Assembly (NCBI RefSeq): GCF_028023675.1
Contig: NZ_JAQIOZ010000004.1
Coordinates: 124,001-188,000 of the forward strand
Length of the DNA: 64,000 nucleotides
Direction: 5' to 3'
From: Primorskyibacter aestuariivivens
GTDB taxonomy: Bacteria > Pseudomonadota > Alphaproteobacteria > Rhodobacterales > Rhodobacteraceae
The notes beneath the pieces were generated by a model. That model searched no databases, was not told where the DNA came from, and saw only the letters and a list, made by a program, of their open reading frames with translations. Positions 27,422 through 37,342 of the stretch are shown one piece after another. The translations under genes and the position numbers were made by a program. Within the stretch, counting starts at the first letter, position 1. Each line of letters opens with the position of its first letter.

Positions 27422-29662
27422 TTAGCCGGCATCATCCATCGCTGGAAAAGGCGGGGCAACTCCCTCTGGTTGGTAGCGTTCGATCATGTCCTCGACGGCG
27501 GCGCGTTTGATCGGTTTGGTGACGTAATCATCCAGCCCGGCCTGGATCAGCATATCGCGGTCCCCGGCCATGGCATGTGCGGTGCAGGCGATGATCGGGG
27601 TGCGTTTCATTGTGCCACTTTCCCGTTCGCGAATGGCGGCGGTGGCCTGTTTGCCATCCATTTCCGGCATGGAAATATCCATAAAGATCACGTCCGGCTG
27701 AAAGCTTTCATAAAGGTCCAGCGCTTCGCGCCCGTTATTGGCGAATTCAAGCTCGACCCGCAGGGATTTGAGCATTTTGCCAAAGACGAACCGGTTGGTC
27801 TTGTTGTCTTCTGCCGCCAGGACACGCAGCAGGCGCTGTTGTGGTGATGCGTCCTCAGAAGGCTTTGGCGGGGCATGATCGTCCGGGGCGGGATCGGGCG
27901 CCGCGTTTCCTGCAGGTGCTGGCTTTTGCTCCGGGGCGTCCGACAGGCGCGCAAGTGCATTTGACAGAACATGGCGTGGCACAGGTTTTTGCAGAATGGC
28001 GTGCAGCGACGCGCTGGCCGGGTCCTGTTCGGCATAGCCGATATTCGAGCTGAGCATGATCACCGGTGTGTCATTGCCCAAATCCTTGAGCGCGCGGGTC
28101 AATTCCAGCCCGTCCATTTCCGGCATGTTGTGATCGGTCAGGATCAGGTCAAATGCATGGTCGCGTTCAAGGTAGGCCAGCGCATCGCGGCCGTTCTTGC
28201 AGATATGGGTATCGACCTGCATGACCTGCAATTGCTTCTGCAGGATCAAACAATTGACCGGCTGATCATCGACAATCAGGACGCGGCGAATATCCTGCGG
28301 GGGCCGGGGCGGTTCTGACATTTCGTCGGCAGCACAGGGCAGGGTGATCTGAAAGCCGAAGCTGCTGCCTTTTCCGACCTCGCTGTCGACCCAGACCTGC
28401 CCCCCCATCATGCCGATCAGGCGGCTTGTGATGGCCAGGCCAAGCCCGGTGCCCTCGAATTTGCGGTTTCGGTCGTCTTCGACCTGATTGAACTCGCCGA
28501 ACACGTGGGCAAGCTTGTCCTGGGGAATGCCGATGCCGGTGTCTTCGACCGTGATATGAATGGCGGTCTTGCCGTTTTCGCGCGGTACCCCGACGACGCG
28601 GATCAAAACATGACCCTCCAGCGTGAATTTCACCGCGTTGCCCAGAATATTGGTCAGGATCTGCCGGATGCGCCCCGGGTCCCCGACAAATTCCGTCGGC
28701 AGGAACATGTCGTAATCCACCAGCAAATCCAGCCATTTGTCGCGCGCTGAGGGTTGCAGAAGCATGACGATCTCGTGGATCGCGCGCTCAAGATCAAACC
28801 GTTCGGGATGCAGCTCAAGCTTGTCGGCCTCGATCTTGGAATAATCCAGCACGTCATTGATGATGACCAGCAGCGCCTCGCCCGAGTTCTTCATCGTGTC
28901 GACGTAAAGCTGCTGTTCCTCGCTCAGGTCGGTATCGGTGAGAAGGTCGGCCATACCGATCACGCCGTTCATCGGCGTTCTGATCTCGTGACTCATATTG
29001 GCGAGGAACGCGGATTTTGCCCGGTTTGCGGCCTCGGCCCGGTTGCGGGCTTCGCGCAGCTCCTTTTCATAGCGAATCGTGTCGGTGATATTGAGTGCGA
29101 GGCTGACCACATCCCCGGCCTCGCCGCGTTTGTCCAATAGCTTGACATACATGTCGTTCCAGAACCGGAGCGTCACGGGTTCCGGATTTGGCGACTGCCA
29201 GCGTTCGAGCATCATCGAACGCCAATCCTGTGGGCTCAGTTCGCCGGTGTCGACAATGCCCTCTTCGGTCAGGAGCTGCAGGATGCGGGCAAAGGGGACG
29301 CCGGGTTCGATCTCTTCCAACCCATCGAACACGGACAGATAGGCGGAATTGGCGCTGATCAAACGATGATCGGCGTCGAAGAAGGCGAACCCGTCTTCGA
29401 TGGTTTCCACAGCTTGCCACAACCGGCGTTCGGCCACTTCAAGGTTTTGGGTGACGACCGTCAGATCGGATTTGACCCGCTGGTTTTCGTCGCGGACCGT
29501 CGCTACCTCTGCGGTTTTTTCGACGATTTCCTCGCTGAGCGCACGGGCGTGATGGCCCAGTTTGCGATTGGCGGCAAACAGCTCGGCCTGCTTCAGTTCC
29601 AACAGCCGTTCCGCGGCCAGACGCGCACGGCGTTCTTCTGCAAGTTTACTGGCCAGACTCAT
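27422..29662 (-). CDS. Cytoplasmic hybrid histidine kinase with two receiver domains
   Basis: A 746-residue soluble sensor kinase with no membrane segment. An N-terminal coiled coil (about 1-80) precedes a PAS-like domain (about 81-195). HisKA has H225 in NMSHEIRTPMNG, and the ATPase boxes NILGNAVKF, DTGIGI and GTGLGLAIT follow. Two receivers come in series: D510 in LILTDHNMPEMDG and D662 in IFMDISMPEMDG, separated by a proline-rich linker (PAPAGNAAPDPAPDDHAPPKP). No Hpt domain or partner regulator is adjacent. The ATG at 29662 begins MSLASKLAEERR; upstream in-frame sequence belongs to the divergent A2M promoter region. Stimulus and output are unknown. Confidence 0.9.
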   Translation of the reverse strand: MSLASKLAEERRARLAAERLLELKQAELFAANRKLGHHARALSEEIVEKTAEVATVRDENQRVKSDLTVVTQNLEVAERRLWQAVETIEDGFAFFDADHRLISANSAYLSVFDGLEEIEPGVPFARILQLLTEEGIVDTGELSPQDWRSMMLERWQSPNPEPVTLRFWNDMYVKLLDKRGEAGDVVSLALNITDTIRYEKELREARNRAEAANRAKSAFLANMSHEIRTPMNGVIGMADLLTDTDLSEEQQLYVDTMKNSGEALLVIINDVLDYSKIEADKLELHPERFDLERAIHEIVMLLQPSARDKWLDLLVDYDMFLPTEFVGDPGRIRQILTNILGNAVKFTLEGHVLIRVVGVPRENGKTAIHITVEDTGIGIPQDKLAHVFGEFNQVEDDRNRKFEGTGLGLAITSRLIGMMGGQVWVDSEVGKGSSFGFQITLPCAADEMSEPPRPPQDIRRVLIVDDQPVNCLILQKQLQVMQVDTHICKNGRDALAYLERDHAFDLILTDHNMPEMDGLELTRALKDLGNDTPVIMLSSNIGYAEQDPASASLHAILQKPVPRHVLSNALARLSDAPEQKPAPAGNAAPDPAPDDHAPPKPSEDASPQQRLLRVLAAEDNKTNRFVFGKMLKSLRVELEFANNGREALDLYESFQPDVIFMDISMPEMDGKQATAAIRERESGTMKRTPIIACTAHAMAGDRDMLIQAGLDDYVTKPIKRAAVEDMIERYQPEGVAPPFPAMDDAG

Positions 29663-29838
29663 GCGGCGATTCCGACATCCCATGTCCAAGATGTGGGCAA
29701 GATGGCCGCATTGGGTGAATATCTGTTTAAATGCCGCTTTTGCCGAACATGACAGTTTCCGGCCAAAACCCGGGGAATCGTTGCCAAGCCGGTGCAGGGC
29801 ATGGAACAATGATACCATTGAGACCGGAGGATTTTTTC

Positions 29839-32800
29839 ATGCATCGTTTCCTCACCTATTTGATGTGTTCATTCATTGCCCTGACGCTGCAGGCGCAGCT
29901 GTCGCTTGCGCAGGATATCGTCCCCGACCGACGCTTGGTCGTGTCGCGCGATGTGGATTTCTTTGGCTCCGATCTTCAGGCGCTGTTCGATACCAATCGC
30001 GAAGCCTGTGAGCGGGTGTGCCTGAATGATCCGGCGTGCAAGGCATTTACCTTTAACACCCGGTCAAATGCCTGTTTCCCCAAGAGCGCGGTCAGCGAGC
30101 GCAATGAATACGAAGGTGCGATTTCCGCCATCGTAGTTGAAACGCCGGCACAGGTCCTGTCCCGGGCCGAGACCCGCGCCGCGGATCTTGGCTTTCTCAA
30201 CAAGCGTGATCTGGATGCCGCGTTTTCCCAGGCCCGAAAACTGGGCGGCACCCATATGGGTGGCAAATGGACGGTTGATGTTCTGCTCAAGGCGTCGCGC
30301 GACAAAGAGGCCGAGGGCGATCTGAACCTCGCGCTGCATTGGGCGGGCGCAGCTGTGGCACAAAGCGATGCGAGCGATCAATGGGCTGACTATGCGCGGC
30401 TTGCTTTGGCGAATGAAGCGGCGGCCAATCGCGGCAGTGACCGTCGCCGTTTTGCCGCACAGGCGCTGAGCGCCAGTATCAACGCCTATCTGCGCGCGGC
30501 GGGTGACCCGGCACGTGTCGCGGGTCTTCTGGTGATGGCCGAGGCGTTGGAGGAATCGTCGCGCGGCCGCGACATGGTGCCGACCCTGCGTCTGGCGGAA
30601 AGCATTCAGCCGCGTGCCGATGTGGTGGCGGCGCTGGATGATGCCATCGGCAAATACGGCTTCCGTATCACCGAACACAGCACCGAAAGCGACAAGGCCG
30701 AGCCGCGTATCTGCGCGCGCTTCAGCGAGGATCTGGTGCGCACCGGGCTGGATTATACGCCCTATGTGCAACTGCCCGATCCCGGTCTTGTCGTTGAGGC
30801 GGCCGGGCGGAACATCTGCGTCAGCGGTGTGCAGCACGGCGCGCGCTATACCATCACCTTCCGTGAGGGGCTGCCCGCAGCGTCAGGTGAGACCATGGCC
30901 AAGGATGTGACCATCGCGCAATACGTGCGTGACCGACAGCCTTCGGTGGCGTTCAAGGGGCGGGCCTATGTGCTGCCGCGTGTCGCCGATGCGGGGCTTC
31001 CGATCGAGACGGTGAACCTCTCCGAGGTGGAGCTGACCCTGCGCCGGGTGTCCGACCGCAACCTGCTGCGCGCCATTCAGGACAGCTATTTTGGCGAACC
31101 GATGGGCTATTATACCGAGCGCCGGTTTGAACGCGAGGTGGGCGAAACGATCTGGGAAGGTGTGGGCGAGGTCGAAGAGACGCTCAACCGTGATGTCACC
31201 ACGCGCTTGCCGATGGGGGACGTGCTCAAGGATCAGCCGCCGGGCATTTATGCCCTGACTGCGCGGGTCCCGTCGGAAGATGAATACAGCAACAACACGG
31301 CGACGCAGTGGTTCGTGCTGTCTGATCTGGGCATGGCCAGCATGTCCGGCACCGATGGGCTGCATGTGTTCATCCGTGGTCTTGGCGATGCGGCGGGGCG
31401 TGAGGACGTCACCGTTCAACTGGTGTCTCAGGCCAACCGCGTTCTGGCGGAATTGGCCACCGATGCCGAAGGTCATGTGCGTTTCGATCCCGGTCTTACG
31501 CGCGGGACACAGGGCGCGGCACCTGCGCTGCTGGTGGCCAGGACCGGCGAAGACATTGCCTTCCTGTCCCTCGATGACCCGGCCTTTGATCTGTCTGATC
31601 GTGGGGTCGAAGGGCGTGAACCCGGCGGGCCGGTGGATGTGTTCCTGACCACGGACCGGGGGGCGTATCGCGCGGGTGAAGTGATCTATGCCACCGCTCT
31701 GGCGCGCGATGCGCAGGTGCAGGCGATTGACGATTTGCCGCTGACCGCGGTTTTGACGCGGCCTGATGGCGTGGAATATGCGCGGCACCTGTCGGACGGA
31801 GGCCGCGCGGGTGGCCATGTGTTCGAGATGCCCACCGGAGCCTCGGTGGCGCGCGGCACCTGGCGGATTGACGTGTTCAGTGATCCGGACGCGCCCGCCA
31901 TCGCGACCGAGACCGTGCTGGTCGAGGATTTCCTGCCGGAACGCATTGATTTCGACCTGTCTCTGCCCGAGGGGCGGCTGACGGCGGCGGATAATCCCGA
32001 ACTGACCATCGAGGCGCGCTACCTGTTCGGGGCACCGGGGGCGGATCTGCCCGCCGATGTGCGCGTGCGCCTGTCGCGGGCGCAGTCGGTCGAGGGGTTT
32101 GACGGGTTCCGCTTTGGCCGTCATGACCTGCGTGTCGATCCGCGCACCCGGTATATGGAAGGCAATTTGCTCACCGATGCGGAGGGTCTGCTGAGTGTGC
32201 CGCTTGATCTGCCCAAGATTGAGGGTGAGGGCGCGGCACTGCCCATGAACATGCAGGTTGTTGTGTCCATGTCCGAAGGCTCGGGCCGTCCGGTCGAGCG
32301 GCGCATCACGCGTGCGCTGGCCCCGGCCAGCCCGGTTCTGGGCATCAAGCCGCTGTTTGACGGGGTGGTGAAGCAAGGCTCTGAGGCGCGGTTCCGGCTG
32401 ATCGCGCTGAACGAACAGACCCAGCCCATGCCGATGCAGGTGAAATGGTCCTTCAACCGCGTGCGGACCCGGTACGAATGGTATCGGCTGCATGGGCAAT
32501 GGAACTGGGAACCGACGGTGACCAGGACCCAGATTGCCTCGGGCGAGGCGACGCTGGGCGCTGATCCGGTCGAGATCGCGGCCGGTGTGGACTGGGGCAA
32601 CTATGAGTTGGTCGTGGAGCGCGTCGGCGGCGACTACCTTGCCGCCTCTACCGATTTCTGGGCCGGATGGTACGCGCCTGCGGACACGTCCAGCACACCC
32701 GATACGCTGGAGTTGTCGCTGGACAAACCAGCATATCGCGCGGGCGAAACCGCAACGCTGCGGATTGTGCCGCGCTATGCGGGCACCGCGCTGATCACCG

Positions 32801-35286
32801 TCATGTCCGACCGTGTGATTGACATGCAGACGGTGCAGGTGGCCGAGGGCGAAAACACCGTTCCACTGACCGTAACGGACGATTGGGGCGCTGGTGCCTA
32901 TGTCTCCGCCACGGTGATCCGCCCGATGGATCTGCCCGCCGGTCAGAACCCGGCACGTGCGCTGGGGCTGGCCCATGCCAGCATCGACCCGGGGCAAAAG
33001 GCGCTGGAGGTGTCGCTGATTACCGGCGACACGTCCAAACCGCGCGGGCCGCTGGAGGCTGTGGTGCAGGTGGACGGCATTGCCGAGGGTGAAAGCGGTT
33101 TTGTCACCGTGGCCGCCACTGATCTGGGCATTCTCAACATCACCGGTTTCCAAAGCCCTGATCCGCAAGGCCATTACTTTGGCCAGCGCAAACTGGGCGT
33201 TGAGATGCGCGACCTCTATGGTCGGCTGATCAACGGGCTGGACGGTTCGATGGGGCGGGTCCGCTCGGGCGGTGACGCGGGCGATGCGGGGCGGTTCAAT
33301 TCGCCGCCGCCGACCGAAGAGCTTGTCGCGCTGTTCTCTGGCCCGGTCGAAGTGGGCGCGGATGGGCGCGCCACGGTCAGCTTTGACATCCCGGAATTCA
33401 ACGGCACGATCCGGTTGGCCGCTGTCGCCTGGACCCCAACTGGCGTCGGACAGGCCGAGGCCGATGTGCTGGTGCGTGACCCGGTGGTGGTGACCGCGAG
33501 CCTGCCGCGCTTCCTTGCTCCCGGAGATCAGAGCCGCATGCTTCTGGAAATCGTGCATGCCGAAGGGCCGAGCGGGCGCATGGGTCTGGATATCACCGCC
33601 GATGGCGTGACGCTGGATGCAGGCGCGATCCCGTCGGGCGTCGATCTGGCGGAACGGGGTAAGGCAACCTTCGCGGTGCCGGTCACCGCCGGGGCCGAGG
33701 GCGACCACGAGATCACCATCGCGCTGACCACACCGGACGGGCAGCTTTTGCGCAAATCGCTGACTGTTCCGGTGCGCAACAATGATCCCGAGGTCTCGGA
33801 AACCCGCCGCTTCTCGCTTGCGCCCGGGGAGACATTCACCTTTGACGACAATGTCTTTGCCGGGCTGCGGGTGAACACTGCCTCGGCGCTGGTATCGGCC
33901 GGGCCGCTGGCGCAGTTCGACGCGCCACGGCTGCTGGCGTCGCTGGATCGCTATCCCTATGGCTGCACCGAGCAGATCACATCGCGGGCTATGCCGCTGC
34001 TGTACATGTCGTCGGTGACCGAGGCGATGGGACTGACCGAAACGGCCCGTATCCAGCAGCGCATCGACGAAACCGTGGCGCAGATCCTCACGCGGCAGGC
34101 CCCCAATGGTACCTTTGGCCTCTGGCGCGCGGCGTCCGGGGATTTCTGGCTGGACGCTTATGTGAGCGATTTCCTTAGCCGCGCCCGTGCTGGCGGGTTT
34201 GAGGTGCCGGACCTGGCTTTCCGTCAGGCGATGGATAACCTGAAGAACCGGGTCAACTACGCCCCCGATTTCGACAATGGCGGCGAGGATCTGGCCTATG
34301 CGCTCATGGTGCTGGCGCGTGAAGGCGCGGCGGCGGTGGGTGACCTGCGTTACTATGCGGATGTGAAGGGCAATGATTTCGCCACGCCGCTCGCCTCAGC
34401 CCAATTGGGCGCGGCGCTGGCCATGTATGGAGATCAGACCCGCGCCGACCGCATGTTCGCCATTGCCGTGCGGCAGATGTCGGGCCGCATGGGCGAAGAA
34501 GCGTCCGTTTTCCGCGTCGATTATGGCACCAACCTGCGCGATGCGGCGGGGCTGCTGTCCTTGGCCGTCGAAGCGGGGTCTTCGGTGGTGGACCGCGAGG
34601 TTTTGGTGCAGCGCATCTCCAACGCACGGCCCCAGATGTCGACGCAGGAACAGGCCTGGGCGCTGCTGGCGGCGCATGCGATGGTGACCGATCCCAGCGC
34701 CTCGGGCGTACTTCTGGATGGCGAACCGGTGAGCGGACCGATGGTGCGCCGCTTTGCCAATGGCACTGCGCCGCGCACGATCACCAATACTGGCGACCGT
34801 GCCACCAGCGTGACGCTTACCAGTTTTGGCAAACCCTCCGAGCCAGTGTCCGAGAGCGGCTATGGTTACCGTCTGGAACGGCTCTACTACACGATGGAGG
34901 GCGAGGAAGTGACCGGCCCTGTGCAGGTGGGCGACAGACTGGTGACCGTGCTGCGTGTGACACCGGCGGAAACCACGGGCGCGCGGCTGATGATCAACGA
35001 TCCGCTGCCTGCGGGCTTCGAGATCGACAATCCGAACCTCTTGCGGTCGGGCGATATCCGGTCGCTGGAGTGGCTCAAGCCCAAGGATGCCCGCCACACG
35101 GAATTCCGCGCCGACCGGTTCCTTGCGGCGGTGGATCATCGCGGCGACAAGAGCTTTGATCTTGCCTATATCGTGCGCGCCATTTCCCCCGGTGACTTCC
35201 ATCACCCGGCGGCGGTGGTCGAGGATATGTATCGCCCGCAATACCGCGCGCGCACCGCATCGGGGCAGCTCACGGTTTCGCAATGA
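29839..35286 (+). CDS. Alpha-2-macroglobulin family protein with PAN/Apple domain
   Basis: A 1815-residue periplasmic protease-trap homologue. The signal peptide (MHRFLTYLMCSFIALTL to LSLAQ, about residue 24) has no lipobox, unlike lipoprotein ECAM of E. coli. A PAN/Apple-like domain follows, with CERVCLNDPACKAFTFN and NACFPKS. Macroglobulin domains occupy the middle, and the thioester motif CTEQ is at C1376-Q1379 in YPYGCTEQ, so the covalent-trap chemistry looks intact. GGAGG precedes the ATG. It overlaps pbpC by four bases; this pairing is widespread and is thought to protect or repair a breached cell wall. Confidence 0.94.
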   Translation: MHRFLTYLMCSFIALTLQAQLSLAQDIVPDRRLVVSRDVDFFGSDLQALFDTNREACERVCLNDPACKAFTFNTRSNACFPKSAVSERNEYEGAISAIVVETPAQVLSRAETRAADLGFLNKRDLDAAFSQARKLGGTHMGGKWTVDVLLKASRDKEAEGDLNLALHWAGAAVAQSDASDQWADYARLALANEAAANRGSDRRRFAAQALSASINAYLRAAGDPARVAGLLVMAEALEESSRGRDMVPTLRLAESIQPRADVVAALDDAIGKYGFRITEHSTESDKAEPRICARFSEDLVRTGLDYTPYVQLPDPGLVVEAAGRNICVSGVQHGARYTITFREGLPAASGETMAKDVTIAQYVRDRQPSVAFKGRAYVLPRVADAGLPIETVNLSEVELTLRRVSDRNLLRAIQDSYFGEPMGYYTERRFEREVGETIWEGVGEVEETLNRDVTTRLPMGDVLKDQPPGIYALTARVPSEDEYSNNTATQWFVLSDLGMASMSGTDGLHVFIRGLGDAAGREDVTVQLVSQANRVLAELATDAEGHVRFDPGLTRGTQGAAPALLVARTGEDIAFLSLDDPAFDLSDRGVEGREPGGPVDVFLTTDRGAYRAGEVIYATALARDAQVQAIDDLPLTAVLTRPDGVEYARHLSDGGRAGGHVFEMPTGASVARGTWRIDVFSDPDAPAIATETVLVEDFLPERIDFDLSLPEGRLTAADNPELTIEARYLFGAPGADLPADVRVRLSRAQSVEGFDGFRFGRHDLRVDPRTRYMEGNLLTDAEGLLSVPLDLPKIEGEGAALPMNMQVVVSMSEGSGRPVERRITRALAPASPVLGIKPLFDGVVKQGSEARFRLIALNEQTQPMPMQVKWSFNRVRTRYEWYRLHGQWNWEPTVTRTQIASGEATLGADPVEIAAGVDWGNYELVVERVGGDYLAASTDFWAGWYAPADTSSTPDTLELSLDKPAYRAGETATLRIVPRYAGTALITVMSDRVIDMQTVQVAEGENTVPLTVTDDWGAGAYVSATVIRPMDLPAGQNPARALGLAHASIDPGQKALEVSLITGDTSKPRGPLEAVVQVDGIAEGESGFVTVAATDLGILNITGFQSPDPQGHYFGQRKLGVEMRDLYGRLINGLDGSMGRVRSGGDAGDAGRFNSPPPTEELVALFSGPVEVGADGRATVSFDIPEFNGTIRLAAVAWTPTGVGQAEADVLVRDPVVVTASLPRFLAPGDQSRMLLEIVHAEGPSGRMGLDITADGVTLDAGAIPSGVDLAERGKATFAVPVTAGAEGDHEITIALTTPDGQLLRKSLTVPVRNNDPEVSETRRFSLAPGETFTFDDNVFAGLRVNTASALVSAGPLAQFDAPRLLASLDRYPYGCTEQITSRAMPLLYMSSVTEAMGLTETARIQQRIDETVAQILTRQAPNGTFGLWRAASGDFWLDAYVSDFLSRARAGGFEVPDLAFRQAMDNLKNRVNYAPDFDNGGEDLAYALMVLAREGAAAVGDLRYYADVKGNDFATPLASAQLGAALAMYGDQTRADRMFAIAVRQMSGRMGEEASVFRVDYGTNLRDAAGLLSLAVEAGSSVVDREVLVQRISNARPQMSTQEQAWALLAAHAMVTDPSASGVLLDGEPVSGPMVRRFANGTAPRTITNTGDRATSVTLTSFGKPSEPVSESGYGYRLERLYYTMEGEEVTGPVQVGDRLVTVLRVTPAETTGARLMINDPLPAGFEIDNPNLLRSGDIRSLEWLKPKDARHTEFRADRFLAAVDHRGDKSFDLAYIVRAISPGDFHHPAAVVEDMYRPQYRARTASGQLTVSQ

Positions 35287-37319
35287 AACGGTTTGGGCTT
35301 TTTGTACTGATTGCCCTGCTCTGGTTCGGGGCTATTGCGCGCGACACGTTTGACGATTGGGTGGATTCGACTGTCCTGCCCCGGGTATTGGCCGAAACCT
35401 CGGTCGAGGTACTGGACCGCGAGGGGCGGCTGTTGCGCGGCTACACGGTCGAGGACGGACGCTGGCGCTTTTCCGTGACGCTGGACGAGATCGACCCGAT
35501 GCTGGTCGATATGCTGGTGGCCTACGAGGACAAGCGTTTCTGGGACCATCCCGGTGTTGATGTGATCGCCACCTCGCGCGCGGTCTACCAGGCGCTGCGC
35601 TATGGGCGTGTGGTGTCGGGCGGCTCGACCCTGACCATGCAGGTGGCGCGGCTTCTGGAAGACAGCGGCACTGGCGCTCTGGCGGGCAAGATCCGGCAGG
35701 CGCGGCTGGCGCTGGCGATGGAACGCAAGCTGACCAAGCGCGAGATCCTGACGCTCTATTTCATCCACGCGCCTTATGGCGGCAATCTTGAAGGGGTGCG
35801 CGCGGCGACGCTGGGCTATTTCGGCAAGGAACCCAAACGGCTGACCACCGCGGAGGCGGCGCTTTTGGTGGCGCTGCCGCAAAGCCCGGAAGGCCGCCGC
35901 CCGGACAAGCGCCATGCGCGCGCGGTGGCGGCGCGCGACAGGGTACTGGACCGGGTGCAGGGCGCAGGGGTCATCGGGCAAGAGGCCGCACAGGTGTCGA
36001 AACGCGAGGCGGTGCCCGATGGGCGAAAGGATTTCCCGGTTCTCGCCCCGCATATCGCCGACCGCGCGCGGACCGAGGCGCCGTTCCGGCAGGTGCATGA
36101 CCTGACCATTGACCGGGATTTGCAGAAACGGCTGGAGGCCTTGGCCGCGCGGGCGGTACAGGGCAAGGGGGATCACCTGTCGATTGCCATGGTGGTGGCG
36201 GATCACGTGACCGGCGAGGTGCTGGCCTCGGTCGGTTCTGCGGGCCTGACCGGCGGTGAGCAGCGCGACGGTTTTGTCGATATGACCCGCGCGCTGCGAT
36301 CACCCGGTTCGACGCTGAAACCGCTGGTCTATGCGCTGGGCTTTGACCGGGGGCTGGCGCATCCGCAAACCTTGATCGACGACAGCCCGGTGCGCTTCGG
36401 GGCCTATGCCCCGGAAAATTTCGACCGCCAGTTTCGTGGCGAAGTGACGGTGGAGCGCGCGCTGCAATTGTCGCTCAACATCCCGGTGGTGCGCCTCACC
36501 GAGGCATTGGGACCGGCGCATCTTATGGCGGCTTTGCGCCGCTCCGGTGCGAACCCGGCCTTGCAGGGCGGTACGCCGGGTCTTGCCGTGGCGCTGGGCG
36601 GCGTGGGTTTGACGCTGGAGGATATGGTGCAGCTTTACGCGTCGCTGGCGCAACTGGGTAAGGCGCGTCCGCTTTATTGGCAGAGGGGCGAAGCGCCTGA
36701 ACCTGCTGGTGATGTGACCGGTGAGATTGCCGCGTGGCAGGTGGGACATATCCTGTCAGACCTGGCCCCGCCGCCCGGTGCGCCGCGCGATTGGCTGGCC
36801 TATAAAACCGGAACGTCCTATGGCCACCGCGATGCGTGGTCTCTGGGCTTTGACGGGCGGCATGTGGCCGGGGTCTGGATCGGGCGGCCCGATGGCACGC
36901 CGGTGCCGGGGGTATTTGGCGGCGAGGTGGCCGCGCCGGTGCTGTTCGAGGCATTTCAGCTGCTGAAAACCACGCCCGCACATTTGCCACCACCGCCGCC
37001 CGCGACGCTGATGCTACGCAATGCGGACCTGCCGCAGCCCTTACGCAGATTCCGTGCGCGTGACGGGCAATACCGGCAGGACAACAGCGCCTTTGAAATG
37101 GCATTTCCGCCCAATGGAGCGGTTATGTCAGGGGAGCATGTGACGGTGAAACTCCGCCACGGAACGCCGCCCTTCACGGTGTTGGTCGACGGCGCGCCCA
37201 TGGTCACGAATGCACGGACGCGGGTCTTGCCCGTGCTGTTGCCGTCGCGCGGGTTTTCGCGACTGGCGGTGATTGATGCAAAGGGGCGCTCTGCCTCGGC
37301 GGTGATCCGCCGCGAATAA
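35283..37319 (+). CDS. pbpC: Penicillin-binding protein 1C
   Basis: A 678-residue bifunctional class A PBP. A short N-terminal anchor (about 4-20) precedes the GT51 glycosyltransferase domain, whose catalytic glutamate is E82 in YEDKRFWDHPGVD; GGSTLTMQVARLL is also present. The transpeptidase has the nucleophile S343 in GSTLKP (SxxK), an SLN motif in LSLNIPVV and KTGTSYG. The C-terminus (about 585-678) is the BiPBP_C domain typical of PBP1C. Its ATGA overlap with the macroglobulin gene suggests joint envelope-repair function. Confidence 0.96.
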   Translation: MKRFGLFVLIALLWFGAIARDTFDDWVDSTVLPRVLAETSVEVLDREGRLLRGYTVEDGRWRFSVTLDEIDPMLVDMLVAYEDKRFWDHPGVDVIATSRAVYQALRYGRVVSGGSTLTMQVARLLEDSGTGALAGKIRQARLALAMERKLTKREILTLYFIHAPYGGNLEGVRAATLGYFGKEPKRLTTAEAALLVALPQSPEGRRPDKRHARAVAARDRVLDRVQGAGVIGQEAAQVSKREAVPDGRKDFPVLAPHIADRARTEAPFRQVHDLTIDRDLQKRLEALAARAVQGKGDHLSIAMVVADHVTGEVLASVGSAGLTGGEQRDGFVDMTRALRSPGSTLKPLVYALGFDRGLAHPQTLIDDSPVRFGAYAPENFDRQFRGEVTVERALQLSLNIPVVRLTEALGPAHLMAALRRSGANPALQGGTPGLAVALGGVGLTLEDMVQLYASLAQLGKARPLYWQRGEAPEPAGDVTGEIAAWQVGHILSDLAPPPGAPRDWLAYKTGTSYGHRDAWSLGFDGRHVAGVWIGRPDGTPVPGVFGGEVAAPVLFEAFQLLKTTPAHLPPPPPATLMLRNADLPQPLRRFRARDGQYRQDNSAFEMAFPPNGAVMSGEHVTVKLRHGTPPFTVLVDGAPMVTNARTRVLPVLLPSRGFSRLAVIDAKGRSASAVIRRE

Positions 37320-37326
37320 AGCGCCC

Positions 37327-37342
37327 CTGAGCGTTGGCTCAG
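37327..37342. terminator. Hairpin between convergent pbpC and thiolase genes
   Basis: CTGAGC (37327-37332) and GCTCAG (37337-37342) form a perfect 6-bp stem with a GTTG loop between two convergent stop codons. A bidirectional terminator is plausible, although neither side has a long T-run. Confidence 0.45.

Noticed and set aside
30883-33708. 941-codon open frame antisense to the macroglobulin gene
   Set aside because: Residues are rich in R/H/Q/G typical of reverse-frame translation of GC-rich genes; no domain, and the sense frame encodes a clear protein.
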